Under the pieces are notes generated by a model. That model did not search any database, had not been told where the DNA came from, and was given only the letters and a program-made list of their open reading frames with translations. The position numbers and the translations under genes are program-made. 41,650 bases of DNA from Streptomyces sp. NRRL S-87 (GTDB lineage: Bacteria > Actinomycetota > Actinomycetes > Streptomycetales > Streptomycetaceae): contig NZ_JOGB01000061.1 in NCBI RefSeq assembly GCF_000719335.1, positions 1-41,650 of the forward strand. Direction: 5' to 3'. This document shows, piece after piece, positions 35,185-41,650 of the stretch; within the stretch, counting starts at the first letter, position 1, and each line of letters opens with the position of its first letter.

Positions 35185-36566
35185 TGCGAAGCAGCGGCGG
35201 CAACGGCGGCAACAGGAACAGCGGCGGCGGTGGCGGCGGGCGTGGGAACGCCCGCGGCGGCAGCTCCGGCGGTGGCGGCGGCTACCGCGGTGGCGGCTCT
35301 GGCGGTGGCGGCGGCTACCGCGGCGGCTCCGGCGGTGGCAGCGGCTCCGGCCGCGGAGGCTCCGGCGGCGGTTCCCGCGGCGGCAGCTCCGGTGGCGGGT
35401 ACGGCCGTGGCGGCAGCTCCGGTGGCGGCTCCCGCGGTGGGTCCGGTGGCGGTTACGGCCGCGGTGGCGGCTCCGGCGGCTCCGGCGGCTACCAGGGCGG
35501 CTCGGACTCGCGCGACCGCGCGCAGGCGCCCCGCATCCGCAACCCCCGCCCCGAGGAGCGTCGCTACGACGTGGGCCCCGAGGGCGAGCGCAGCGGTCGC
35601 AGCGGCCCGAAGGCGGGCGGCGGCGGTGCCCGCGGTGCGGCCGCACGCGGTGGCGCCAAGGGCGGCCCCCGCAGCAGCTCCAAGACCCCCGGCATCGGAG
35701 GGGCGGGCGGCCCGCGCAGCGGCCCCGGCAGCCGCAGCGGCCAGTCGCGCCCCCGCGAGCTGGACGCGCGGATCGAGGAGCGCGTGCGCGAGCGGTACGC
35801 CGACAAGCCCGTGATCAAGACCCCGAAGACCTTCCCGGGCGCCGAGCAGGAGGGCGAGCGGCTGCAGAAGGTCCTCGCCCGAGCCGGCATGGGTTCGCGG
35901 CGCGCGTGCGAGGAGCTCATCGAGCAGGCCCGCGTCGAGGTCAACGGCGAGATCGTCACGGAGCAGGGCAAGCGCGTCCAGCCGAAGGACGAGATCAAGG
36001 TCGACGGCCTGACCGTGGCGACCCAGTCGTACCTGTTCTTCGCGCTGAACAAGCCCGCCGGCGTCGTCTCCACCATGGAGGACCCGGACGGCCGCCAGTG
36101 CCTCGGCGACTACGTCAACAACCGTGAGACCCGGCTCTTCCACGTCGGCCGGCTCGACACGGAGACCGAGGGCATCATCCTGCTCACCAACCACGGCGAG
36201 CTGGCCCACCGCCTGACCCACCCCAAGTACGGCGTGACCAAGACGTACCTGGCCGCCATCACCGGCCCGCTGCCGCGCGAGATCGGCAAGCGGCTGCAGT
36301 CCGGCATCCAGCTGGAGGACGGGTACGCGAAGGCCGACCACTTCCGCGTGGTCGACCAGGTCGGCAAGAACTACCTCGTCGAGGTCACCCTGCACGAGGG
36401 CCGCAAGCACATCGTCCGCCGGATGCTGGCCGAGGCCGGCTTCCCGGTCGAGAAGCTGGTCCGTACGGCCTTCGGGCCGATCGAGCTGGGCGACCAGAAG
36501 TCCGGCTGGCTGCGCCGCCTGACCAACACCGAGGTCGGCATGCTGATGCGCGAGGTCGGTCTGTAG
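35184..36566 (+). CDS. RsuA/RluB-type pseudouridine synthase with Gly/Arg-rich N-terminal extension
   Basis: The protein is 460 residues long. Residues 1 to about 110 are nearly all Gly, Ser, Arg and Tyr (GGGYRGGGSGGGGGYRGG-type units), and a basic linker runs to about 215. The S4 domain begins near residue 222 (GERLQKVLARAGMGSRRACEE, in a stretch ending VEVNGEIV). The catalytic domain has GRLDTETEG with the catalytic Asp near 324, and EVTLHEGRKHIVRRMLAEAG. By synteny with Rv1711 it probably acts on 23S rRNA (RluB-like). The ATG overlaps the scpB stop (TGATG). Confidence 0.93.
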   Translation: MRSSGGNGGNRNSGGGGGGRGNARGGSSGGGGGYRGGGSGGGGGYRGGSGGGSGSGRGGSGGGSRGGSSGGGYGRGGSSGGGSRGGSGGGYGRGGGSGGSGGYQGGSDSRDRAQAPRIRNPRPEERRYDVGPEGERSGRSGPKAGGGGARGAAARGGAKGGPRSSSKTPGIGGAGGPRSGPGSRSGQSRPRELDARIEERVRERYADKPVIKTPKTFPGAEQEGERLQKVLARAGMGSRRACEELIEQARVEVNGEIVTEQGKRVQPKDEIKVDGLTVATQSYLFFALNKPAGVVSTMEDPDGRQCLGDYVNNRETRLFHVGRLDTETEGIILLTNHGELAHRLTHPKYGVTKTYLAAITGPLPREIGKRLQSGIQLEDGYAKADHFRVVDQVGKNYLVEVTLHEGRKHIVRRMLAEAGFPVEKLVRTAFGPIELGDQKSGWLRRLTNTEVGMLMREVGL

Positions 36567-36589
36567 GCCCGCACGGCTCCCGGCGTCCC

Positions 36590-36622
36590 GGAGGGCCCCC
36601 GCACGTGGTGCGGGGGCCCTCC
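36590..36622 (+). terminator. Terminator of the scpA-scpB-pseudouridine synthase operon
   Basis: A perfect 15-bp stem (GGAGGGCCCCCGCAC at 36590-36604 against 36608-36622) has a GTG loop, 23 bases past the stop. Its right arm ends in CCCTCC, which is also the first six bases of the tandem array that follows. Confidence 0.85.
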
Positions 36623-36706
36623 GGCGTACCCGGGCCCTCCGGCGTACCCGGGCCCTCCGGCGTACCCGGGCCCTCCGGCGTACCCGGGCCCTCCGGCGTA
36701 CCCGGG
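36617..36706 (+). repeat. 18-bp perfect tandem repeat, five copies
   Basis: CCCTCCGGCGTACCCGGG is repeated five times without a mismatch (36617-36634 and so on to 36706), then decays into CCCGCCGGGCCCGGGG. Being a multiple of three, it keeps all frames open and would encode GPSGVP on the plus strand and GYAGGP on the minus strand. I see no start signals to suggest it is translated. Confidence 0.97.
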
Positions 36707-36748
36707 CCCGCCGGGCCCGGGGCTTGCCGACAGCACGCGACCCTCTTT

Positions 36749-36765
36749 ATAGTCGGTATGACTAT
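36749..36765. promoter_or_regulatory. 17-bp palindromic operator candidate upstream of the Nudix/wHTH gene
   Basis: ATAGTC-GGTAT-GACTAT is a perfect 6-bp inverted repeat with a 5-base spacer, in an AT-rich island (36745-36770). It lies 17 bases before the predicted start, where a repressor would block transcription. An autoregulatory site for the NrtR-like protein is the likely reading. Confidence 0.65.
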
Positions 36766-36782
36766 TAAGGGGGTCGGTGCCT

Positions 36783-37664
36783 GTGGACGGTCGTGATGCG
36801 GGAGGTCGCGGGGTCGACGGCTACGACCCGGGTGCGTTCGCGCCCTTCGCGGTCACCGTCGACCTGGCCGTGTTCACCGTGCGCGGTGGTCGCCTGCACG
36901 TGCTGCTGATCCGGCGCGGCCAGGAGCCGTACGCGGGCGCCTGGGCGCTGCCGGGCGGCTTCGTGCTGCCGGCCGAGTCCGCCGAGACGGCGGCCCGGCG
37001 GGAACTCGCGGAGGAGACGGGGTTGCCGGAGGCGCTGGTCGCCGCCCTGCACCTGGAGCAGCTGCGCACGTACAGCGAGCCCGGTCGGGACCCTCGGATG
37101 CGGGTGGTGTCGGTCGCGTTCACCGCTCTGGTGCCGGACCTGCCGGAGCCGGCCGCGGGGGGCGGCGGGGACGCGGAGGGGGCCTGCTGGGTGCCGGTGG
37201 GCCCCGGGGGCTCCGCGGACCTGCCGGCGGACTCGGTCGGGACTGCCGGGTCGGTGGGGCCGGTCGGTTCGGGCGGCTCCGTCGGTCCGGTGGGTTCGGT
37301 CGGCTCCGTCGGTTCGGGTGGTTCGGGTGGTCGGGGCGTCCTCGCCTTCGATCACGAGCGGATCCTCGCCGACGCCCGCGACCGGGTCGGTGCCAAGCTG
37401 GAGTACACCTGCCTGGCGACGGCCTTCTGCGGGCCGGAGTTCACGCTGGGGGAGCTCCGGGCGGTGTACGAGACGGTCTGGGGAACACCACTGGACCGGC
37501 CCAACTTCCGGCGCAAGGTGCTGGCCACGCCCGGCTTCGTCGAACCGGTCCCGGGCGCCGCCCGCCTGACCGGCGGCCGCGGCAAACCCGCCGCGCTCTA
37601 CCGGGCCGGGGCGGCCACGTCCCTCCACCCGCCGCTGCTGCGGCCGGCGGGGGCGCGGGGATAG
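36783..37664 (+). CDS. NrtR-like regulator: Nudix domain fused to a winged helix
   Basis: The 293-residue protein has an N-terminal Nudix domain with a complete box at about residues 59-81 (GGFVLPAESAETAARRELAE, then ETG). The C-terminal winged-helix segment (LGELRAVYETVWGTPLDRPNFRRKVL, then GGRGKPAALYR) is characteristic of NrtR-type regulators. Those repress NAD-metabolism genes and let go of DNA on binding ADP-ribose. Because the Nudix box is intact, hydrolase activity is possible. A linker of GSVGPVGSGG-type repeats (about 150-183) splits the Nudix fold from the wHTH. GTG 36783 is 9 nt from AAGGGGG (36767-36773); GTG 36777 is the alternative. Confidence 0.88.
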   Translation: MDGRDAGGRGVDGYDPGAFAPFAVTVDLAVFTVRGGRLHVLLIRRGQEPYAGAWALPGGFVLPAESAETAARRELAEETGLPEALVAALHLEQLRTYSEPGRDPRMRVVSVAFTALVPDLPEPAAGGGGDAEGACWVPVGPGGSADLPADSVGTAGSVGPVGSGGSVGPVGSVGSVGSGGSGGRGVLAFDHERILADARDRVGAKLEYTCLATAFCGPEFTLGELRAVYETVWGTPLDRPNFRRKVLATPGFVEPVPGAARLTGGRGKPAALYRAGAATSLHPPLLRPAGARG

Positions 37665-37869
37665 GCCCAGCCCGCCGCCTCTCGACTCCTCCCCGCACTT
37701 CTCGGCGCTTCTCGCGTCTCCCGACGCCCCCCGGCCGCCCGACGGCCGCCCGACGACCGCCTCCGCACGACCCCGGCCCGCGCCCGTGCCTGCACCCGCG
37801 CGCGCCCGAGCCCGGACCCGAGCCAGAGTCAGAGCCCGGACCCCAGCCAGAGCCCGAAAGGACGACGCC
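37665..37869 (+). other. Spacer with a 20-bp imperfect direct repeat upstream of the ARH gene
   Basis: No gene is supported in these 205 bases. AGCCCGGACCCGAGCCAGAG (37809-37828) recurs at 37833-37852 with one mismatch, directly before the ribosome-binding site AAAGGA. No second copy of the ATAGTC palindrome was found, so the ARH gene is probably read from the regulator's promoter. Confidence 0.6.
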
Positions 37870-38904
37870 ATGACCGCCACCAACGCCGCCGCCACCCCCC
37901 GCACCAAGGGTGCGGCGACCGGCTCGCTCATCGGGCTGGCGCTCGGGGACGCGCTCGGGTTCCCGACCGAGTTCAACGACGTGCCCGGCATCCTCGCCAA
38001 GTTCGGCCCGTGGCGGGAGCTGGAGCTGCCCGCGCGGGCGACCGTCTCCGACGACACGCAGATGACCCTCGCCCTCGGGCGGGCCCTGCGCACCGCGATG
38101 GAGCGCGGGTACCTCGCGCCGCTGCGGCTGGTGCGCCCGCTGCGCGAGGAGTTCGTGGACTGGTACCACTCGCCGGAGAACAACCGCGCCCCGGGGCGGA
38201 CCTGCATGGTCGCCTGCCAGTTGCTGGACGGCGACCGGGACTGGCGGCAGGCCAGCCAGATCGGCTCCAAGGGCTGCGGTGCCAACATGAGGGTGGCCCC
38301 CGTCGGCCTGGCCCCCGGCCTGACGGCGGACCAGCGGGCCGGCGCGGCCCAGCTCCAGTCGGCCCTGACACACGGCCACCCGACCGCGCTGGCGGCCTCG
38401 GACCTCACGGCCCGGGCGGTGTTCCTGCTCGCGCAGGGCACCGAGCCGACCGGTCTGGTCGGGCAGTTGCGCTCGTACGCCCTGGACAACCGCACCCGCT
38501 ACCAGGAGCGGTGGCTCGGCGACCTGTGGACCCGTTCGCACGACGCCTCGCCCGAGTCCTTCATCGCGCGCGGTTGGGACGAGTGCCTGGGCGTGCTCGA
38601 CCGGCTCGCGGCGGCCCTGCGTGCGCCCTCCCCCGAGACCGACCCGTGCCTGACCACGGGGGAGGGCTGGATCGCCGAGGAGGCGCTGGCCACGGCCCTG
38701 CACTGCTTCCTGCTGTTCCCCGAGCAGCCGCTGCTCGCCCTGCGCCGGGCCGCGGTGACCGCCGGCGACTCCGACTCGATCGCCTGCCTCACCGGCGCCT
38801 TCGCCGGCGCCCACCTCGGTGCCGAGGCCTGGCCGGCGCAGTGGGAGGAGCGCATCGAGTACCGCGACGAACTCCTGGCCCTCGGCGCCCTCTGGGACGC
38901 GTGA
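37870..38904 (+). CDS. ADP-ribosylglycohydrolase family protein
   Basis: The 344-residue protein has the ARH/DraG fold motifs: GAATGSLIGLALGDALGFPTEF at the start, the metal-binding SDDTQMTLALG near residue 58, and NMRVAPVGL. The second metal site is AVTAGDSDSIACLTGAFAGAHLG near the C-terminus. The family removes ADP-ribose from proteins, nucleic acids or small molecules using Mg or Mn ions. The ATG at 37870 has AAAGGA about 11 bases upstream; an in-frame upstream extension is Arg/Pro junk and is rejected. The gene pairs with a Nudix regulator that in relatives senses ADP-ribose. Confidence 0.9.
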   Translation: MTATNAAATPRTKGAATGSLIGLALGDALGFPTEFNDVPGILAKFGPWRELELPARATVSDDTQMTLALGRALRTAMERGYLAPLRLVRPLREEFVDWYHSPENNRAPGRTCMVACQLLDGDRDWRQASQIGSKGCGANMRVAPVGLAPGLTADQRAGAAQLQSALTHGHPTALAASDLTARAVFLLAQGTEPTGLVGQLRSYALDNRTRYQERWLGDLWTRSHDASPESFIARGWDECLGVLDRLAAALRAPSPETDPCLTTGEGWIAEEALATALHCFLLFPEQPLLALRRAAVTAGDSDSIACLTGAFAGAHLGAEAWPAQWEERIEYRDELLALGALWDA

Positions 38905-38939
38905 GGTGTACGGGGGCGGCGGAGCCGTGCGGAGCCGGC

Positions 38940-38998
38940 AGGGCCCCGACGGGCTCGGGGCGCGGAGGGAAGGGCCCCGACGGGCTCGGGGCGCGGAG
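38940..38998 (+). repeat. 28-bp direct repeat, each copy a hairpin
   Basis: Two identical 28-base copies (38940-38967 and 38971-38998) are separated by three bases. Each contains GCCCCGA-CGGGC-TCGGGGC, a 7-bp stem with a 5-base loop. The tandem hairpins lie between the ARH and nucleotidyltransferase genes and may attenuate or terminate transcription. Confidence 0.9.
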
Positions 38999-39005
38999 CG
39001 GCTGG

Positions 39006-39011
39006 CATGAT
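39006..39011 (+). promoter_or_regulatory. -10-like element, leaderless nucleotidyltransferase start
   Basis: CATGAT ends 6 nt before the GTG at 39018, and no ribosome-binding site is at the usual distance. The first base departs from TANNNT, so this is a weaker case than the others. Confidence 0.4.
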
Positions 39012-39017
39012 CGGCGC

Positions 39018-39782
39018 GTGCCGGACCTCCTGAACCTCGACCCCGCCCCGCTCGCCCCCGTCGTCGCCGAGGAGCCCCACCCGGTGCTGTTCGCCACGGT
39101 CTCCGGGGCGCACCTGTACGGGTTCCCCTCGCGGGACTCTGACGTGGACCTGAGGGGCGTCCACCTGCTGCCGCTGGAGTCCCTGATCGGGCTGCGCGAG
39201 CCGGAGGAGACCCGCGGGCGGATGTGGGACCGCGACGGGGTCGAGATGGACCTGGTGACGCACGACCTGCGCAAGTTCGTCCGGCTCATGCTGCGGCGCA
39301 ACGGCTACGTGCTGGAGCAGTTGCTCTCCCCGCTGGTGGTGCACACCACGCCCGCGCACGCGGAGCTGCGGGAGCTGGTGCCGGGTGTGCTCACCCGCCA
39401 CCACGCCCACCACTACCGGGGGTTCGCCGGCACGCAGTGGCGGCTGTTCGCGCGCACCGGCGAGCTGAAGCCCCTGCTGTACGCGTTCCGGGCGCTGCTG
39501 ACGGGGATCCACCTGATGCGCTCCGGCGAGGTGCAGGCGCACCTGCCGACGCTGCTCGGGGAGGTGCCGGAGGCGCCCGCGTACCTGGCCGGCCTGATCG
39601 AGGCCAAGGCCGCGGCGGAGCACGGGGCTGCCGAGGGGCTGGACGCCGCGGGGCTCGAGGCGGACGCGGAGGCGCTGCACACCGTGCTGGACGAGGCGCA
39701 GGCGGGCAGCGGGCTGCCGACGGAGCCGACCGGGTACGACGCCCTGCACGACCTGGTCGTCCGTATCCGCACGGCGGGCTAG
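39018..39782 (+). CDS. Pol-beta-fold nucleotidyltransferase (RlaP-like)
   Basis: The 254-residue protein has the nucleotidyltransferase core in VSGAHLYGFPSRDSDVDLRG (residues 28-47). Asp42 and Asp44 should bind metal, with a third carboxylate in VEMDLVTHDL near residue 79. The DxDxRGV form is typical of the family known from RNA-repair operons (RlaP). The usual GS is GA here. The C-terminal half is helical (HHYRGFAGTQWRLF, LYAFRALLTGIHLM). Substrate and the transferred nucleotide are unknown. Longer in-frame sequence upstream is a shadow of the ARH gene. Confidence 0.85.
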   Translation: MPDLLNLDPAPLAPVVAEEPHPVLFATVSGAHLYGFPSRDSDVDLRGVHLLPLESLIGLREPEETRGRMWDRDGVEMDLVTHDLRKFVRLMLRRNGYVLEQLLSPLVVHTTPAHAELRELVPGVLTRHHAHHYRGFAGTQWRLFARTGELKPLLYAFRALLTGIHLMRSGEVQAHLPTLLGEVPEAPAYLAGLIEAKAAAEHGAAEGLDAAGLEADAEALHTVLDEAQAGSGLPTEPTGYDALHDLVVRIRTAG

Positions 39783-39915
39783 GAGCCTTCCACCGCCCCG
39801 GGTGTTCCGCGGCCGAGCTGGTGCCGCGTCGGACCGCGCGGGCGGGGGGCAAGGGCGGGAGCGGGGGCCGGAACGGGGGCGGGCGGGGACGCCCGGGGCG
39901 GCGGACAATGGGCCC

Positions 39916-40188
39916 ATGGCCCGCGATCCTGCCCCGGGCGTGCCGGTTTCCGTCCCGGTCGTTCTCGTTTCTGCCGCGGCCGTGCTGGTTCCCGTTCGGG
40001 TTGTGCTCGTTCCCGTTCGGGTTGTGCTGGTTTCCGTCCGGGTTGTGGTGATTTTCGCCCGGGCTGTGCTGGCTCCTGTTCGGGCTGTGCCGGTTCCCGC
40101 TCCGGCCGTGCTGGTTCCCGCCGGGGCAGCGCTTCCCGCCGGGGCCGAGCGCGTCTTCGGGCCGTGGCGGCCCGGAGGCCCGTCGTGA
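39916..40188 (+). CDS. Val/Pro/Ala-rich repeat peptide upstream of amidase (doubtful gene)
   Basis: The 90-codon frame encodes heptads such as VLVPVRV. For it: an ATG with GACAAT ending 6 nt upstream (the leaderless pattern seen elsewhere here) and a GTGA overlap with the amidase start. Against it: the protein is only a translation of a 21-bp minisatellite, the codons include many GTT, and no domain is visible. It could also be the remains of an older amidase N-terminus put out of frame by repeat expansion. Confidence 0.35.
   Translation: MARDPAPGVPVSVPVVLVSAAAVLVPVRVVLVPVRVVLVSVRVVVIFARAVLAPVRAVPVPAPAVLVPAGAALPAGAERVFGPWRPGGPS
39940..40128 (+). repeat. 21-bp minisatellite, nine imperfect copies
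   Basis: Nine units of exactly 21 bases run from 39940 to 40128. Each begins GT(G/T), usually GTGCTGGTTCCCG, and ends in GGTT, GGCT or GGCC. They differ at several positions but never in length, so translation stays in frame. T content is well above that of the flanks. Confidence 0.93.
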
Positions 40189-41633
40189 CGCCGCCGGGGG
40201 CCGGTGACGTCGACGGGCTCGGCGTGCTCGACGCCACTGCCCAGGCCGCCCTCGTGCGGACGGGGGAGGTCACCGCCCGGGAGCTCGTCGAGGCCGCCGT
40301 CGCCCGCGTCGAGGCGCTCAACCCGCGGCTGAACGCCGTCGTCACCGCCACCTACGACCGCGCGCTGGCACAGGTGGCAGCCGGCCTGCCGGACGGCCCG
40401 TTCACCGGAGTCCCCTACCTGCTGAAGGACCTCGTCACGGAGCAGGCGGGGGTCCGCTTCTGCGAAGGCTCGGTCTTCCTGCGCGACCACGTCTCGCTCC
40501 GCGACCAGCTGCTCGTACGACGGCTGCGCGCGGCGGGCCTGGTGCTGCTGGGGAAGACGAGCACGTCCGAGTTCGGGATGAGCCCGACCTGCGAGTCCGC
40601 GCTGTACGGGGCGACCCGCAACCCCTGGGACCCCGCCCGTACCACCGGGGGGTCCAGCGGGGGATCGGCCGCGGCCGTCGCGGCGCGGATGGTGCCGGCC
40701 GCCCACGGCAACGACGTCGGCGGCTCGATCCGTTTCCCCGCCTCCTGCTGCGGGGTGTTCGGCCTCAAACCCACCCGCGGCCGGGTGCCGCTGGGCCCGG
40801 AGTACGGCGACGCCTTCGGCGGGTGGGCCGTCGAGCACGCCCTGACCCGTTCGGTACGGGACTCCGCCGGGCTCCTCGACGCGGTCGCGGGCCCCGCGCT
40901 CGGCGACCCGTACCCCGCTCCGGCCACCGCGGGGACGTTCGCCGAGCAGGTCGAACGCGACCCGGGGCGGTTGCGGATCGCCTTCACCCCGCGCCCGGCG
41001 GACGGGCATCCCGTGCACCCCGACTGCGTTGCCGCCCTGGACGACGCCGTCCGACTGCTGTCCGACCAGGGCCACGAGCTCACGGAGGCGGACCTGCCCG
41101 GGCTGACGGAGGAGGTCGGTCGGGCGATCGGCACCGTGTACGGGGCCGGGGTGTGCTGGATCGTGGGCTACTGGATCCGGGTACGCGGACGCGAGCCGGG
41201 CACGGGGGAGCTGGAGCCGCTGACCCGGGCGTACTGGGACCTCGGACGGGGCGTCACCGGCGGCGACTACCTGCTCGCCGTCACGACCCTGCAGTCCTTC
41301 GCCCGTACGGTGGCCCGCTTCCTCACGCGGTTCGACGCCTGGCTCACCCCCACGCTGGCCCAGCCGCCGCTCCTGCTGGGCGAGATGACGTCGACGCCGG
41401 ACGACCCGCTGCGCGCGGCCCGGCACAGTGCGCCCTTCGTCGCCTTCCCGGCGGTGGTCGCCAACATCACCGGCGCGCCCGCCATGTCCGTACCGCTGTA
41501 CTGGAGCGCGGCCGGGCTGCCCATCGGCGTGCACTTCCTGGGGAGGGTGGGGGAGGAGGGCACGCTGCTGCGGCTGGCCGGGCAGTTGGAGCGGGTCAGG
41601 CCCTGGGAGGGGCGGCGGCCTGGGGTGGGGTGA
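40185..41633 (+). CDS. Amidase signature family protein
   Basis: The 482-residue protein has the Ser-cisSer-Lys triad: Lys81 in PYLLKDL, the cis-Ser (157) in the GGSSGGS loop, and the nucleophile Ser181 in GNDVGGSIRFPASCCGVFGLKPT. It belongs with GatA, 6-aminohexanoate hydrolase and similar amidases. No gatB or gatC is nearby, so a stand-alone amide hydrolase is likelier than tRNA amidotransferase. The substrate is unknown. The GTG at 40185 is 6 nt from GGAGG (40174-40178). The stop lies 17 bases before the window end. Confidence 0.93.
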   Translation: MTPPGAGDVDGLGVLDATAQAALVRTGEVTARELVEAAVARVEALNPRLNAVVTATYDRALAQVAAGLPDGPFTGVPYLLKDLVTEQAGVRFCEGSVFLRDHVSLRDQLLVRRLRAAGLVLLGKTSTSEFGMSPTCESALYGATRNPWDPARTTGGSSGGSAAAVAARMVPAAHGNDVGGSIRFPASCCGVFGLKPTRGRVPLGPEYGDAFGGWAVEHALTRSVRDSAGLLDAVAGPALGDPYPAPATAGTFAEQVERDPGRLRIAFTPRPADGHPVHPDCVAALDDAVRLLSDQGHELTEADLPGLTEEVGRAIGTVYGAGVCWIVGYWIRVRGREPGTGELEPLTRAYWDLGRGVTGGDYLLAVTTLQSFARTVARFLTRFDAWLTPTLAQPPLLLGEMTSTPDDPLRAARHSAPFVAFPAVVANITGAPAMSVPLYWSAAGLPIGVHFLGRVGEEGTLLRLAGQLERVRPWEGRRPGVG

Positions 41634-41650
41634 GGGGAGTGGGTGAGGGG

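Noticed and set aside
36617..36706. CRISPR array
   Set aside because: The repeats are head-to-tail without spacers and no cas genes are present. The same holds for the other tandem arrays in the window.
36605..36796. Collagen-like GPSGVP open frame in the 18-bp array
   Set aside because: It has no ribosome-binding site or promoter, it starts inside a terminator, and it runs into the NrtR-like operator and gene start.
39779..40351. Minus-strand open frame with EPAQPERE-type repeats opposite the 21-bp array
   Set aside because: It begins deep inside the amidase gene antisense and has no initiation signals. The repeat keeps any frame open because its period is a multiple of three.
40185..41633. 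GatA subunit of the tRNA amidotransferase
   Set aside because: No gatB or gatC neighbour is present, and the signature alone cannot distinguish it. A stand-alone amidase is the safer call.

Overview
The window reads as chromosomal DNA of a Streptomyces or a very close relative. Base composition is very GC-rich with strongly GC-biased third codon positions and many GTG starts. The gene order tlyA-nadK-recN ... pyrG-Nudix ... parA-scpA-scpB-pseudouridine synthase is the conserved actinobacterial core. Many genes appear to have leaderless starts, and a DtxR/IdeR-type iron box is present. I see no phage, insertion sequence, tRNA or CRISPR signal.

Layout. Bases 1-155 hold the 3' end of a 5S rRNA and its terminator, so an rRNA operon ends here. 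Bases 243-4949 carry an RGG-rich/TPR protein, a DUF1015 protein and a HAD-IIA phosphatase. Bases 5037-8045 are an iron-box-controlled FecCD-type siderophore importer (two permeases and an ATPase, no binding protein). Bases 8042-12550 carry an SCP2-like protein, an Ala-rich protein, tlyA, nadK and recN. Bases 12551-24716 are an accessory stretch: a GT4 glycosyltransferase, a secreted FG-GAP/VCBS repeat protein, a PucR regulator divergent from an APC permease and a Tat-exported flavin amine oxidase, a berberine-bridge-type FAD oxidase, and a GH15 trehalase-like enzyme. Bases 25203-31177 carry pyrG, an ADP-ribose-pyrophosphatase-type Nudix gene, an NTPase/TPR protein with an altered Walker A, and ald.

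Bases 31561-36566 are a tightly packed segregation cluster: an orphan ParA, a small protein whose C-terminus looks like a ribbon-helix-helix domain, ScpA and ScpB (the kleisin and its partner in the SMC complex), and a pseudouridine synthase with a long Gly/Arg-rich N-terminus. Bases 36749-39782 form an ADP-ribose-flavoured cassette: a Nudix/winged-helix (NrtR-like) regulator behind a palindromic operator, an ADP-ribosylglycohydrolase, and a pol-beta-fold (RlaP-like) nucleotidyltransferase. The window ends with an amidase-signature enzyme preceded by a peculiar Val-rich minisatellite reading frame.

The two places most worth a second look are the ParA/RHH-like pair in front of scpAB and the Nudix-regulator/ARH/nucleotidyltransferase cassette. 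Also notable are a perfect 22-bp AT-rich palindrome at 27723-27744 and a string of short tandem arrays (18, 21, 25, 27 and 28 bp units) that sit mostly in gene-flanking DNA. All functional calls come from reading motifs by eye; no database search was run.
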